Positions 53,933 through 62,286 of a stretch of 64,000 bases of DNA are shown here, piece by piece. Made by a program: the position numbers and the translations under genes. The stretch comes from Burkholderia paludis (GTDB lineage: Bacteria > Pseudomonadota > Gammaproteobacteria > Burkholderiales > Burkholderiaceae): assembly GCF_000732615.1 (NCBI RefSeq), contig NZ_JPGL01000025.1, positions 61,925 to 125,924 of the forward strand, given 5' to 3'. The first letter of the stretch is position 1. Each line of letters opens with the position of its first letter. The notes below the pieces were generated by a model. It did no database searches. It worked only from the letters and a program-made list of their open reading frames with translations, and was not told the origin of the DNA.

Positions 53933-56238
53933 GCGCGCGCGTCCCCGATCAGGTCGTGCACGGCATCGAGCAACGCCTCGTCGTGGAAGCTGCTCTTCGC
54001 GAGGTAGTAGTCGGCGCCCGCGTCGAGCCCGCGACGGCGATCCTCGTCGCGATCCTTGTACGACACGATCATCACCGGCACGCGCTTGAGCAGCGGATCG
54101 CCCTTGATCAGCGTGACGAGTTCGATGCCGTCCATGCGCGGCATGTCGACGTCGGTGACGACGAGGTCGAACGCGTCGCTGCGCACCGCGTTCCAGCCTT
54201 CCATCCCGTCGACCGCGACCGTCACGTCATAGCCGCGCTTTTCCAGCAGCTTGCGCTCGAGCTCGCGCACCGTCAGCGAATCGTCGACGACGAGCACGCG
54301 GCGGCGCCGGTCGGCGAGCGCGCGCTGCGGGTCGCGCGTGAGCCGCGCGAGCTGGCCGCCGCGCACGAGCTTGTCGACCGAGCGGATCAGGTCCTCGACG
54401 TCGACGATCAGCACCGGGTCGCCGTTCTCGAGCAGCGCGCCGGCCGCGATGTTCTGGATCTTGTGCAGGCGGCCGTCGAGCGGCTGCACGACGAGCATCC
54501 GTTCGCCGAGGAAGCGGTCGACCGCCACGCCGTACAGCTCGGGCTCGCCGCCGACGACCACGACCGCGGTGCTGGTGCGGGTCGCATCGGGCTCGCCCGC
54601 GTCGAGCAGCTGGTGTGCGGCGACGAGGCCCGCGCGCCGGCCGTCGAACGGAAAGTGCGGCTGCCCCTCGAGCACGTCGATATCGTCGTGCGCGAGTTCG
54701 AGCGTCCGGCGCACATGGGCGAGCGGGAACGCATACGGCTCGCCGGCGACCTCGACGAGCAGGCTGCGGATCACCGACAGCGTGAGCGGCAACTGCAGCA
54801 CGAAGCGCATGCCCGCGCCCGGCTCGTTGAAGATCCGCACCGCGCCGCGCACGCCGCGCACCATCTCCTGCACCGCGTCGAGGCCGACGCCGCGGCCCGA
54901 CACGTCGGTCACCGCGTCGCGCATCGAGAAGCCCGGCAGCAGCAGGAATTCGAGCAGCTCGGGATCGGACAGCCGCGCGGCCGTCTCGTCGTCGGTCAGG
55001 CGCTGGCGCACGACGGCCGCGCGCAGCGCGTCCATGTCGACGCCCGGCCCGTCGTCGATCACGCTGACGAGCAGCGAACCGGCGCTGTGGCGCGCCTCCA
55101 GCGTCACGCTCGCCTCGTCCGGCTTGCCGCGCGCGCGCCGCGCCTCGGGCGAATCGACGCCATGGTCGATCGCGTTGCGCAGCAGGTGGCCGAGCGGCGC
55201 GTCGAGCAGGTCGAGAATGTCGCGGTCGACCTGCGTGCCCTCACCGACGATCGAGAAGCGCACCTGCTTGCCGAGCGAACGCGCGAGATCGCGGACGATG
55301 CGCGGATACGCGCGCGTCGCGTCGCCGAACGGCCGCATCCGGCACTGCAGCGCCTCGTCGTAAAGCTGCTCGGCGATATGCGTGCTGCGCCGCTCGAAGC
55401 GGTCGAACTCGTCCATGCGCTCGGCGAGCGAACGCTGCAGGTCGTTGAGCATGTGCCGCACTTCGTTCATCGACGCGAGCATGCCCGCGTCGAGATCGTC
55501 GGCGAATTGTTCGTACATCAGATCGAGCGAACGGGCCGCGTCGCGCTGGGCGCGCTTCACGCGCAGCATCGATTCGGCAAACGGCTTGAGCCAGCGCGAT
55601 TCGACCAGCGATTCGCCGGACAGGCTCAGCAGCCGGTTCAGCGTGTCCGCGCGCACGCGGCGCATCGCGCCGGCGCCGGCCACGCGGCCGGCCTGGGCCG
55701 GATCGGGCGCCGTCGCCGACACCGCGAGCGGCGGCACCGCGGCGCCGGCCCCGACCGGCTCGTTCGCGGCGCCGTCGTGCTCGCGATACGGCACGAACGA
55801 CGGCGGCACCGGCGCCGGCCCGGCGGCCGGCGCGTGCATCGTCTGCGCGCCGTCGGCGCCCGTCAGCGCCGCCGCGAACACCTCGATCTCGGTCTGCGAC
55901 ACCGGCTGCGCTTGCGGGTCGCCGACGCGCACCAGCAAATCGACCCCGGCGAGCAGCACGTCGACGTGGGTGGCCGTCAGCGCGATCGTGCCGGCCTGCG
56001 CGGCGACGAAGCACTCCTCCATCCGCCCCGCGATGTCGACGCCGAGCGGCACGCCGACGATGCGCGCGGCCCCCTTCAGCGAATGCGCGGCGCGCATGCA
56101 CGCCTCGAGCGCGACGGAATCGGGCTCGCCCGATTCGAGCGCGAGCAGCCGCTCGGACAGCGCCTGGGTCTGCGTGCGCGTCTCCTCGCGGTACAGCTCG
56201 AGCAGCGACAGATGGCTCAGGTCGTCATCGCCGCTCAT
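53929..56238 (-). CDS. wspE: WspE, CheA-type histidine kinase with receiver domain
   Basis: This 769-residue hybrid kinase is the core of the Wsp array. The order is: an Hpt domain with phospho-histidine H52 (RAAHSLKGAARIVG), a Pro/Ala-rich linker, the CheA dimerisation/ATPase block (HLLRNAIDHGVDSPEARRA, GRGVGLDAVQEMV), a CheW-like domain, and a C-terminal receiver with D696 (VVTDVDMPRMDG). Starts and stops overlap neighbours by ATGA on both sides. It should phosphorylate WspF and an output regulator; no wspR is encoded here, so WspHRR may be the intermediary. Confidence 0.9.
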   Translation of the reverse strand: MSGDDDLSHLSLLELYREETRTQTQALSERLLALESGEPDSVALEACMRAAHSLKGAARIVGVPLGVDIAGRMEECFVAAQAGTIALTATHVDVLLAGVDLLVRVGDPQAQPVSQTEIEVFAAALTGADGAQTMHAPAAGPAPVPPSFVPYREHDGAANEPVGAGAAVPPLAVSATAPDPAQAGRVAGAGAMRRVRADTLNRLLSLSGESLVESRWLKPFAESMLRVKRAQRDAARSLDLMYEQFADDLDAGMLASMNEVRHMLNDLQRSLAERMDEFDRFERRSTHIAEQLYDEALQCRMRPFGDATRAYPRIVRDLARSLGKQVRFSIVGEGTQVDRDILDLLDAPLGHLLRNAIDHGVDSPEARRARGKPDEASVTLEARHSAGSLLVSVIDDGPGVDMDALRAAVVRQRLTDDETAARLSDPELLEFLLLPGFSMRDAVTDVSGRGVGLDAVQEMVRGVRGAVRIFNEPGAGMRFVLQLPLTLSVIRSLLVEVAGEPYAFPLAHVRRTLELAHDDIDVLEGQPHFPFDGRRAGLVAAHQLLDAGEPDATRTSTAVVVVGGEPELYGVAVDRFLGERMLVVQPLDGRLHKIQNIAAGALLENGDPVLIVDVEDLIRSVDKLVRGGQLARLTRDPQRALADRRRRVLVVDDSLTVRELERKLLEKRGYDVTVAVDGMEGWNAVRSDAFDLVVTDVDMPRMDGIELVTLIKGDPLLKRVPVMIVSYKDRDEDRRRGLDAGADYYLAKSSFHDEALLDAVHDLIGDARA

Positions 56239-56945
56239 CGCATGCTCCGCGTCACGGCGTCGAACAGGCGATCGTCGTCGAGCAGGCCCACCGACTTGCC
56301 GCGCCACGACAGCACGCCGCGCGACAAGCCGGCGCTCGCGCGCCCGACCGTCGCCGGCACGGGTACCCAGTCGGATGCGCCGAAGCGCAGCACGCCCTCG
56401 ACCTCGTCGACCGGGAACACCACCGGCTCGCCCTGGTGCGCGGCCACCAGCAGCCGCGTGAAACGGCCGTCGTCGCCGCGGCCGTTGCCGCCCTTGCCGG
56501 CGCCGAGGCCGAGCAGCGCGCCGATCGAGATCGCGATGCGCAGCGTGCCGCGAATGTTGACCACGCCGCGCACGGCCGAATTGCGGCGATGCGGCAGCGA
56601 ATGGATCGGACGCGTGCCGGCGATCTCGCGCAGCACGCCGATCGGCAGCGCGAGCCATTCGTCGGCCACGCGGAACGCCAGCGCCGCGTGGTGCGAGTCC
56701 GCGTCGGCGTCATGCACGTGCGTCGTGCCGGACGCACTCATCCGGCGCGCGGCGTCGGCCAGCTCGGCCGCGTCGAGCGGGCGCTCGAGCAGTTTCGCCG
56801 CGTGATAGGCATACACAGGGCAGTTCAGGCAGCGCAGGCAGTCGTTCAGCCGTTCGCACGAACGATCGCCGCGCGTGCCGATCCGGTTCCAGCAATCGTC
56901 GACGTCGATCGTCGTAGCGTCAGTGGCAGCGGCGGCGCGGTTCAT
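56235..56945 (-). CDS. wspD: WspD, CheW-type coupling protein with N-terminal cysteine motif
   Basis: This 236-residue adaptor couples receptor to kinase. The CheW domain fills about residues 80-235 (LAFRVADEWLALPIGVLREI, VRGVVNIRGTLRIAISI). The N-terminal 50 residues carry five cysteines (18, 30, 36, 39, 42) in DCWNRIG, SCERLNDCLRCLNCPVY, which ordinary CheW proteins lack but WspD-type proteins share as I recall them; metal binding or redox sensing is conceivable. It overlaps wspE by ATGA. Confidence 0.86.
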   Translation of the reverse strand: MNRAAAATDATTIDVDDCWNRIGTRGDRSCERLNDCLRCLNCPVYAYHAAKLLERPLDAAELADAARRMSASGTTHVHDADADSHHAALAFRVADEWLALPIGVLREIAGTRPIHSLPHRRNSAVRGVVNIRGTLRIAISIGALLGLGAGKGGNGRGDDGRFTRLLVAAHQGEPVVFPVDEVEGVLRFGASDWVPVPATVGRASAGLSRGVLSWRGKSVGLLDDDRLFDAVTRSMR

Positions 56946-56991
56946 GAATTCCTCTGGTCATCGCGGTGTCGGTTCCCAACCCGTAGTCGTA

Positions 56992-58389
56992 TCAGCCGGC
57001 CGAGCGCCGTGCGCGCTCGAGCAGCCATTGCGCACCGGCGCGATCGCCGCCGACGTCGAGCAGCGTCGCAAGATGGGTCAGCGCCTCGTGGTGCGTGGGC
57101 CGCAGGTACAGCGCCTTCCGGTAGAAATCGCCGGCTTCCGCGGCGCGCCCGCGCGCATCCGCGATCAGCCCGTTCAGGTAGAACGCATCGGCATGCGGGC
57201 CGACGCGCGCCGAGAACTGCGCGAGCACGCGTTCGGCTTCGTCGAATGCGCCGGCGTTCGCAAGCGCCTGGGCCTCTTCCAGCGTCGGCGCGAGGCCGTC
57301 GGCGGCCGGCGCGGCCGGTTCGCCCGCCGCCACCGGCAGGTCGGCCCGCGCGTCGAACGCGGCCGCCGGCATGGCCGGCGGCGGCGCGAACGGCTGGCGG
57401 AGCTCGCCGAGCCAGGCCGGCGGCGCGACGGCCAGCACAGAACGCGCCGCCGCGAGCGGCGCGACCGTGAAGCGTTCCGCGCGCCGGTATGGCGCCGCCA
57501 CGCTGAACGGCGCCGCCGGCCGGGCGGCGTATGCGTCGACCGCCGTGCCGGCGGCCTCGCGATGAAACGCGAACGCGAGCGGCACGCGCGCCGAGCGCAT
57601 GCCGTGCCGCATCGCGACGCCCGTTTCGGCCGGCCCGACGAACAGCATGCCGTCGTCGGCGAGACGCGCGTCGAGCGAGCGGATCACACGATCCTGCGCG
57701 TCGCGATCGAAGTAGATCAGCACGTTGCGGCAGAACACGAAATCGTAGCGAATGCCCGTGTCCGCGACCGGTTCGACGAGGTTCGCCTGACTGAAATGCA
57801 CGCACGCGCGCACGCGTTCGTCGAGCAGCCAGCCGTCGCGGGTCGGCGTGAAATACTGCGCGCGAAACTCCGTCGCGGTGCCGCGAAACGCGTTGCGCCC
57901 GTAACTGCCGAGCCGCGCCTGCTCGATCGCGCGCGCGCTGAGGTCGATCGCGTCGACCGTGAAGCTGGCCGGATCGAGCCCCGCGTCGAGCAGCGCCATC
58001 ACCGCCGAATACGGCTCCTCGCCGGTCGAGCACGGTGCGCTCAGCACGCGGATCACGCGGCTGGGCAACGCGGCGACCCGCTCGAGCGCCAGCCGCGCGA
58101 GCGTCGCGAAGGCTTCGCGGTCGCGGAAGAACCAGGTTTCGGGCACGACGAACAGCTCGATCAACGCGCGCCGCTCGTCGGCCGATGCATTGAGCTGCTG
58201 CCAGTACGCGTCGAGCGCCTCCGGCGTCACGGGCGGCCGGGCCGCCGACGGCAGGCGCTCGCCGTCCGCCTGCAGCGCGTGCACGCGTTCCGTCAGCGCG
58301 CGGGTCATGAAATCGTTGCCGAGCGAATCGGGGTCGATGCCGGTTTCGCGCAGCAGCCAGTCGCGAAATCGCGATTCGGATTCTTTCAT
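56992..58389 (-). CDS. wspC: WspC, CheR-type methyltransferase with TPR tail
   Basis: This 465-residue SAM-dependent enzyme methylates glutamates of the receptor WspA. The CheR domain (about 1-270) has VLSAPCSTGEEPYSAVMALL for SAM binding and YDFVFCRNVLIYFD. A Pro/Ala-rich linker leads to a TPR region (about 370-465, including ADAFYLNGLIADARGRAAE). The start at 58389 overlaps the wspB stop (ATGA). There is a 46-bp gap to wspD, the longest inside wspA-F. Confidence 0.89.
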   Translation of the reverse strand: MKESESRFRDWLLRETGIDPDSLGNDFMTRALTERVHALQADGERLPSAARPPVTPEALDAYWQQLNASADERRALIELFVVPETWFFRDREAFATLARLALERVAALPSRVIRVLSAPCSTGEEPYSAVMALLDAGLDPASFTVDAIDLSARAIEQARLGSYGRNAFRGTATEFRAQYFTPTRDGWLLDERVRACVHFSQANLVEPVADTGIRYDFVFCRNVLIYFDRDAQDRVIRSLDARLADDGMLFVGPAETGVAMRHGMRSARVPLAFAFHREAAGTAVDAYAARPAAPFSVAAPYRRAERFTVAPLAAARSVLAVAPPAWLGELRQPFAPPPAMPAAAFDARADLPVAAGEPAAPAADGLAPTLEEAQALANAGAFDEAERVLAQFSARVGPHADAFYLNGLIADARGRAAEAGDFYRKALYLRPTHHEALTHLATLLDVGGDRAGAQWLLERARRSAG

Positions 58390-58898
58390 GCGGACTCTCC
58401 CCCGTGGCCCGGCGGGCCGTCGAACAGATACAGGCGTGCAACGTCGTCGATCAGGTCGGCTACCGATACCTGCTGCACGACGCCGTCGGGCGTATTCGCG
58501 ACCGGCCCGAGCCAGCGCGTGCGCGCGGTCGAGATGCCGCTGGCGCGAAATGCCGCGCGGTCGATCCGCATCGTCCGCGTCGCGCGCTCGACGATCAGGC
58601 CGATCGTGCGTACGCCGCCGGCCTCGCCCACGCGGTAGCGGACCATCACGAGCCGCGTCGAGCGCAGCGCGTGCGCACGGCGCCCGAGCGCCAGCATCGG
58701 CACGTCGATCACCGGCACCGGCTGGCCGCCGCGCATCAGCAGCCCGGCGATCCACTCCGGCGCGCCGGGCACGGCCTTCGTGACCGCCAGCGGCAGCACC
58801 TCGTCGATGCCGGCCGCGTCGAGCGCATAGCGCTCGCCGTCGAGCTCGAACATCAGGAACAGCGCGTGTACGCCGTTCTGCGGATCGGCGCGCGTCAC
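58386..58898 (-). CDS. wspB: WspB, CheW-type coupling protein
   Basis: This 170-residue single-domain CheW links WspA to WspE. It shows [21 protein letters not shown] at the start, [20 protein letters not shown] in the middle and the usual beta-barrel ending. It begins with GTG at 58898, overlapping the wspA stop (GTGA). Length is normal. Confidence 0.88.
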   Translation of the reverse strand: MTRADPQNGVHALFLMFELDGERYALDAAGIDEVLPLAVTKAVPGAPEWIAGLLMRGGQPVPVIDVPMLALGRRAHALRSTRLVMVRYRVGEAGGVRTIGLIVERATRTMRIDRAAFRASGISTARTRWLGPVANTPDGVVQQVSVADLIDDVARLYLFDGPPGHGGESA

Positions 58899-60571
58899 GC
58901 GTCGACCTTGAAGCGCGACACGCTGGTGCGCAACTGGTTCGCGACGAGCGTCAGGTCGTCGATCGCCTGCGACGACTGGCGCAGCGATTCGGCCGTCTGC
59001 TGCGCGGCCTCCGACAGTTGCGACAGTGCCTGCGTGATCTGCTCGGCGCCGTTCGCCTGCGTCTGCATCCCCTCGTTGACCATCTGGAAGCGCGGCGCGA
59101 GCGTCTGCACCTCGGCGATGATCTGCGACAGCTGCCCGCCGACCTGCTGCACGTCGAGCATCCCGCGGCGCACTTCCTCGGAGAACTTGTCCATCCCCAT
59201 CACGCCCGCCGACACGGCCGACTGGATTTCCTTCACCGTCTGCTCGATGTCGTAGGTCGCCACCGCCGTCTGGTCGGCGAGGCGGCGGATCTCGGTCGCG
59301 ACGACCGCGAAGCCGCGACCGTACTCGCCCGCCTTCTCGGCCTCGATCGCCGCGTTCAGCGACAGCAGGTTGGTCTGGTCGGCCACCTTGGTGATCGTCG
59401 CGACCACCTGGTTGATGTTCAGCGCCTTCTCGTTGAGGATCGCGAGCTTCGCGTTCACCGAACCGGCCGCGTCCATCACGCTGCGCATCGTCTCGCCCAT
59501 CCGCGTGAGGCCGCTCTGGCTCACGCCCGCGAGCGTCGCCGACTGCTCGGCCACGCCGGCCACCTCGTTCATCGTGCGCAGCAGGTCGCGCGACGTCGCG
59601 AAGATTTCACGCGAGGTCGCGCCGATCTCGGTGGTCGTCGCCGCGGTTTCGTTCGCGGTCGCCTGCTGCTCGCGCGACGTCGCCGCGATCTCGGCGACCG
59701 ACGTCGTCACCTGCAGCGACGACTGCTGCGCGCGCGCGACGAGCTCGGTCAGCTCGTCGGCCATCCGGTTGAAGCCCGTCTCGAGCGTGCCGAACTCGTC
59801 GCTGCGCTGCAGGTCGAGGCGGTGCGTCAGGTTGCCGGTGCGCATCACGTCGTGCACCTCGACGAGCCGCGCCATCGGCACGGTCACCGAGCGGTACAGC
59901 CCGTAGCCGAGCCCCAGCGCGGACAGCAGCATGATCGCCAGCGCGGTCGCGAGCACCACCTCGGTGTCCTGCACGGATTCGCGGATCAGCTTCGCCGACT
60001 GCTCGGCGAACTTGCGGTTTTCCTGCACCAGCACGTTCGCGTTGCGCACGACCTCGGCCCATGCGGGCAGCACCTTCGCGTATGCGGCCACCGCGTCGTC
60101 GTGCGACTGGCGGTGCCGCTGCACCGCTTCGTTCAGCAGCGGCAGGTAGTGATCGTAGGCGCCGCGGAACGTCGCGAAGCGCTGCCGGTCGTCGTCGCGG
60201 AAGATCGAGTTCTGATAGTCGACCGACAGCGACTCGACGTCCTTCGCCGAATCGGCGATCTTCGCGAGATCGTGCTGGATGTTCTCGGGGTCCGTCTCGA
60301 CGAACGTCGCCTGCTGCAGCAGCATGAACGATTCGTTCACCGCGCCGCGCAACGACGACGCGAGGTAGACGCCGGGCAGCGAGTCGCGCTCGATGCTGAC
60401 GGCTTCGCTGTTGATCGCGCGCAGTCGCTCGTACGACACGCCGGCTGTCACCAGCATCAGCACGAACAGCACGCCGAAGCTGAGCAGGATGCGATTGCCG
60501 AGCGTCAGCCGGCCAGCGCCGATCGTCGGATGCAGGCTTTCATTGGTCGCGCGGGGCGTCACGGTGGCCAT
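58895..60571 (-). CDS. wspA: WspA, methyl-accepting surface-sensing receptor
   Basis: This 558-residue membrane receptor has transmembrane helices at about 28-46 and 205-226 around a four-helix-bundle periplasmic domain, then HAMP (about 227-280) and a long coiled-coil signalling domain with the conserved tip [20 protein letters not shown]. Wsp receptors respond to surface contact rather than soluble attractants. GTGA coupling to wspB and a 121-bp gap after wspHRR suggest the latter is a somewhat separate unit. Confidence 0.9.
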   Translation of the reverse strand: MATVTPRATNESLHPTIGAGRLTLGNRILLSFGVLFVLMLVTAGVSYERLRAINSEAVSIERDSLPGVYLASSLRGAVNESFMLLQQATFVETDPENIQHDLAKIADSAKDVESLSVDYQNSIFRDDDRQRFATFRGAYDHYLPLLNEAVQRHRQSHDDAVAAYAKVLPAWAEVVRNANVLVQENRKFAEQSAKLIRESVQDTEVVLATALAIMLLSALGLGYGLYRSVTVPMARLVEVHDVMRTGNLTHRLDLQRSDEFGTLETGFNRMADELTELVARAQQSSLQVTTSVAEIAATSREQQATANETAATTTEIGATSREIFATSRDLLRTMNEVAGVAEQSATLAGVSQSGLTRMGETMRSVMDAAGSVNAKLAILNEKALNINQVVATITKVADQTNLLSLNAAIEAEKAGEYGRGFAVVATEIRRLADQTAVATYDIEQTVKEIQSAVSAGVMGMDKFSEEVRRGMLDVQQVGGQLSQIIAEVQTLAPRFQMVNEGMQTQANGAEQITQALSQLSEAAQQTAESLRQSSQAIDDLTLVANQLRTSVSRFKVDA

Positions 60572-60601
60572 GTTCGTTATGGGCTTCTAGTATCTTCGTT
60601 G

Positions 60602-60637
60602 AAAAAACCGCGCCCGCCTGCGCGCCGGTCGGCGCGC
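60602..60637 (-). terminator. Terminator-like hairpin between wspHRR and wspA
   Basis: On the minus strand a GCGCGCCG/CGGCGCGC stem (60620-60627 with 60630-60637) is followed 12 nt later by six T residues (60607-60602). The gap between stem and T-run makes it imperfect. It could act as partial attenuator within the operon. Confidence 0.4.
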
Positions 60638-60692
60638 CACGAGGGCATCGGGGTCTGCGGACGACGCGGCGCCGGCGGGCCGCGCCGCTCAA

Positions 60693-61826
60693 TCATCGCT
60701 CCGGTTGCGCCGGCAGCCGGAGCGCGACCATGAAGCCGCGCGCCGTATTGCGCATCAGGATCTGGCCGCGATGCCGCGCCGCCGTCGCGCGGACGAACGC
60801 CAGCCCGAGGCCGAAGCCGCCGCGCGTCGCGCCATGCACGGCTTCGAGCTGCACGAACGACTCGGTCGCGGCCGTGCGCTGCTCCGGCGCGATCCCCGCG
60901 CCGGCATCCTCGACGCCGATCAGCCACGCGCCGTCCTCGGCGCTCAGCGTGCAGTGCACGTCCGTGCCGGGCGGGCCGTACTTCAGCCCGTTGTCGATCA
61001 GGTTCGCGACCGCGCGCGTCAGCATCATGCGATCGCCCATCGTCACGCACGGGGTATCGGGCACGTGCGCAACGACCCGGCCGCCAAGCCCGGCTGCCTT
61101 CTCCCACAGCTGGTCTACGGCATCGAGCACGATCTCATTGAGCATCACGACCTCGTGCGCGCGGCGCTCGGACTGCGCGCGGGTCAGGTGAATGAAGCCG
61201 TCGGCGAGCGCAAGCGCGCGCCGCGCGTGGCCGGCGATGCGCTCCATGATCGCCGGCATGTCGCCGTGTTCGGCGCGGTAGACGTCGAGCAGCGCGAGGA
61301 TCGACGTCTGCGGCGAGCGCATGTCGTGCGACAGGAAGTCGAGCGCCTCGTCGCGCTGCCGCGACATCAGGTAGGAATTCGAGTGGTAGCGGATGCGTGC
61401 GGCCAGCTCCATCGCGTCGGGAAGCTTCACCAGATAGTCGTTCGCGCCGGCGATGAACGCCTCGCGCTTGACGATCGGCTCCTCCTTCGCGGACAGCACG
61501 ATGATCGGCACGCGAGCGGTGGCGGCGTCCGCGCGCCACGCGCGGACGAGATCGAGGCCGTCGATCTCCGGCATCACGAGATCCTGCAGGATGACCGTCG
61601 GCTTCACGTCGCGCGCAACCGCCATCGCCCGATGTGCGTCGGTGCACATGTGCAGGTCGATGTCGTGCTCGCTGCGCAGCGCGCGGCGAATCACCTCGCC
61701 GACGAACGGTTGATCGTCGACGAGCAGGACCGATAACCCCGATTCAAGACAATCCGGGGCATTATCACCGCTCGATTCTTTCATAAATACAGTTTCAAAC
61801 GCCGATTCTCCAATCGATTCTTTCAT
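60693..61826 (-). CDS. WspHRR-like receiver-histidine kinase hybrid
   Basis: This 377-residue cytoplasmic protein has a receiver domain (acceptor D82 in LQDLVMPEIDG) followed by a histidine kinase: H167 in DFLSHDMRSPQTSI, N-box NLIDNGLKYGPPG, G-boxes VEDAGAGIAP and FGLGLAFVRA. It occupies the place of wspR. I recall a gene of this type being called wspHRR in B. cenocepacia and proposed to relay phosphate to a distant WspR. Two identical 12-bp ATG-containing repeats (61826 and 61784) offer alternative in-frame starts; neither has a good ribosome binding site. Confidence 0.85.
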   Translation of the reverse strand: MKESIGESAFETVFMKESSGDNAPDCLESGLSVLLVDDQPFVGEVIRRALRSEHDIDLHMCTDAHRAMAVARDVKPTVILQDLVMPEIDGLDLVRAWRADAATARVPIIVLSAKEEPIVKREAFIAGANDYLVKLPDAMELAARIRYHSNSYLMSRQRDEALDFLSHDMRSPQTSILALLDVYRAEHGDMPAIMERIAGHARRALALADGFIHLTRAQSERRAHEVVMLNEIVLDAVDQLWEKAAGLGGRVVAHVPDTPCVTMGDRMMLTRAVANLIDNGLKYGPPGTDVHCTLSAEDGAWLIGVEDAGAGIAPEQRTAATESFVQLEAVHGATRGGFGLGLAFVRATAARHRGQILMRNTARGFMVALRLPAQPER

Positions 61827-62286
61827 AGGAGTTGTTTATCCGGCTTGCACGCTATCTTATTCTGGCGGTTGAAAACCCCACCCGATTCCGCCGACCTGGC
61901 CTGTCAGCACTGCTTTTCAGGGCATCGGACGCCGATTTTTCCCCGCAGGCGGCCGCATTACCTACGCATCCTTTCTCTCAATAAAGATAACCGGCTGATT
62001 CTAAATGAAATTAGAACACAGCATCTATCACCTTCCGGTTTAGTTTTGCCAAATATGCAGAAAGAGACCGAATCATATAAATCAGATCATTTACGGATTC
62101 GAAATGCGGTAACGTTTGCGAGATCGGCCCGTCAGGCTTGCATGCGCTGCAAGGCTGACCGTCCGGCGAATTGGGGCCGGATAGAAAAACAGGCGGACGA
62201 AGCGGCGCAAGGGCGGGAAAATCGCCGTGCCGGCGCCGCTCCGAGGGGGCGGGCCGGCAGGCAGCCGGCCGCGCATTGGAGGGGAC
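61827..62286. other. Promoter region of the wsp operon
   Basis: This 460-bp region upstream of the wsp operon is strikingly AT-rich at 61960-62110 for this genome. It contains a 6-6-6 palindrome TTCTAA-ATGAAA-TTAGAA (61999-62016), a candidate operator about 175 bp before the start codon. Near the antiporter stop a stem GGCCGGC/GCCGGCC (62252-62258 with 62264-62270) may terminate that transcript. No clear -35/-10 pair was found. Confidence 0.5.
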
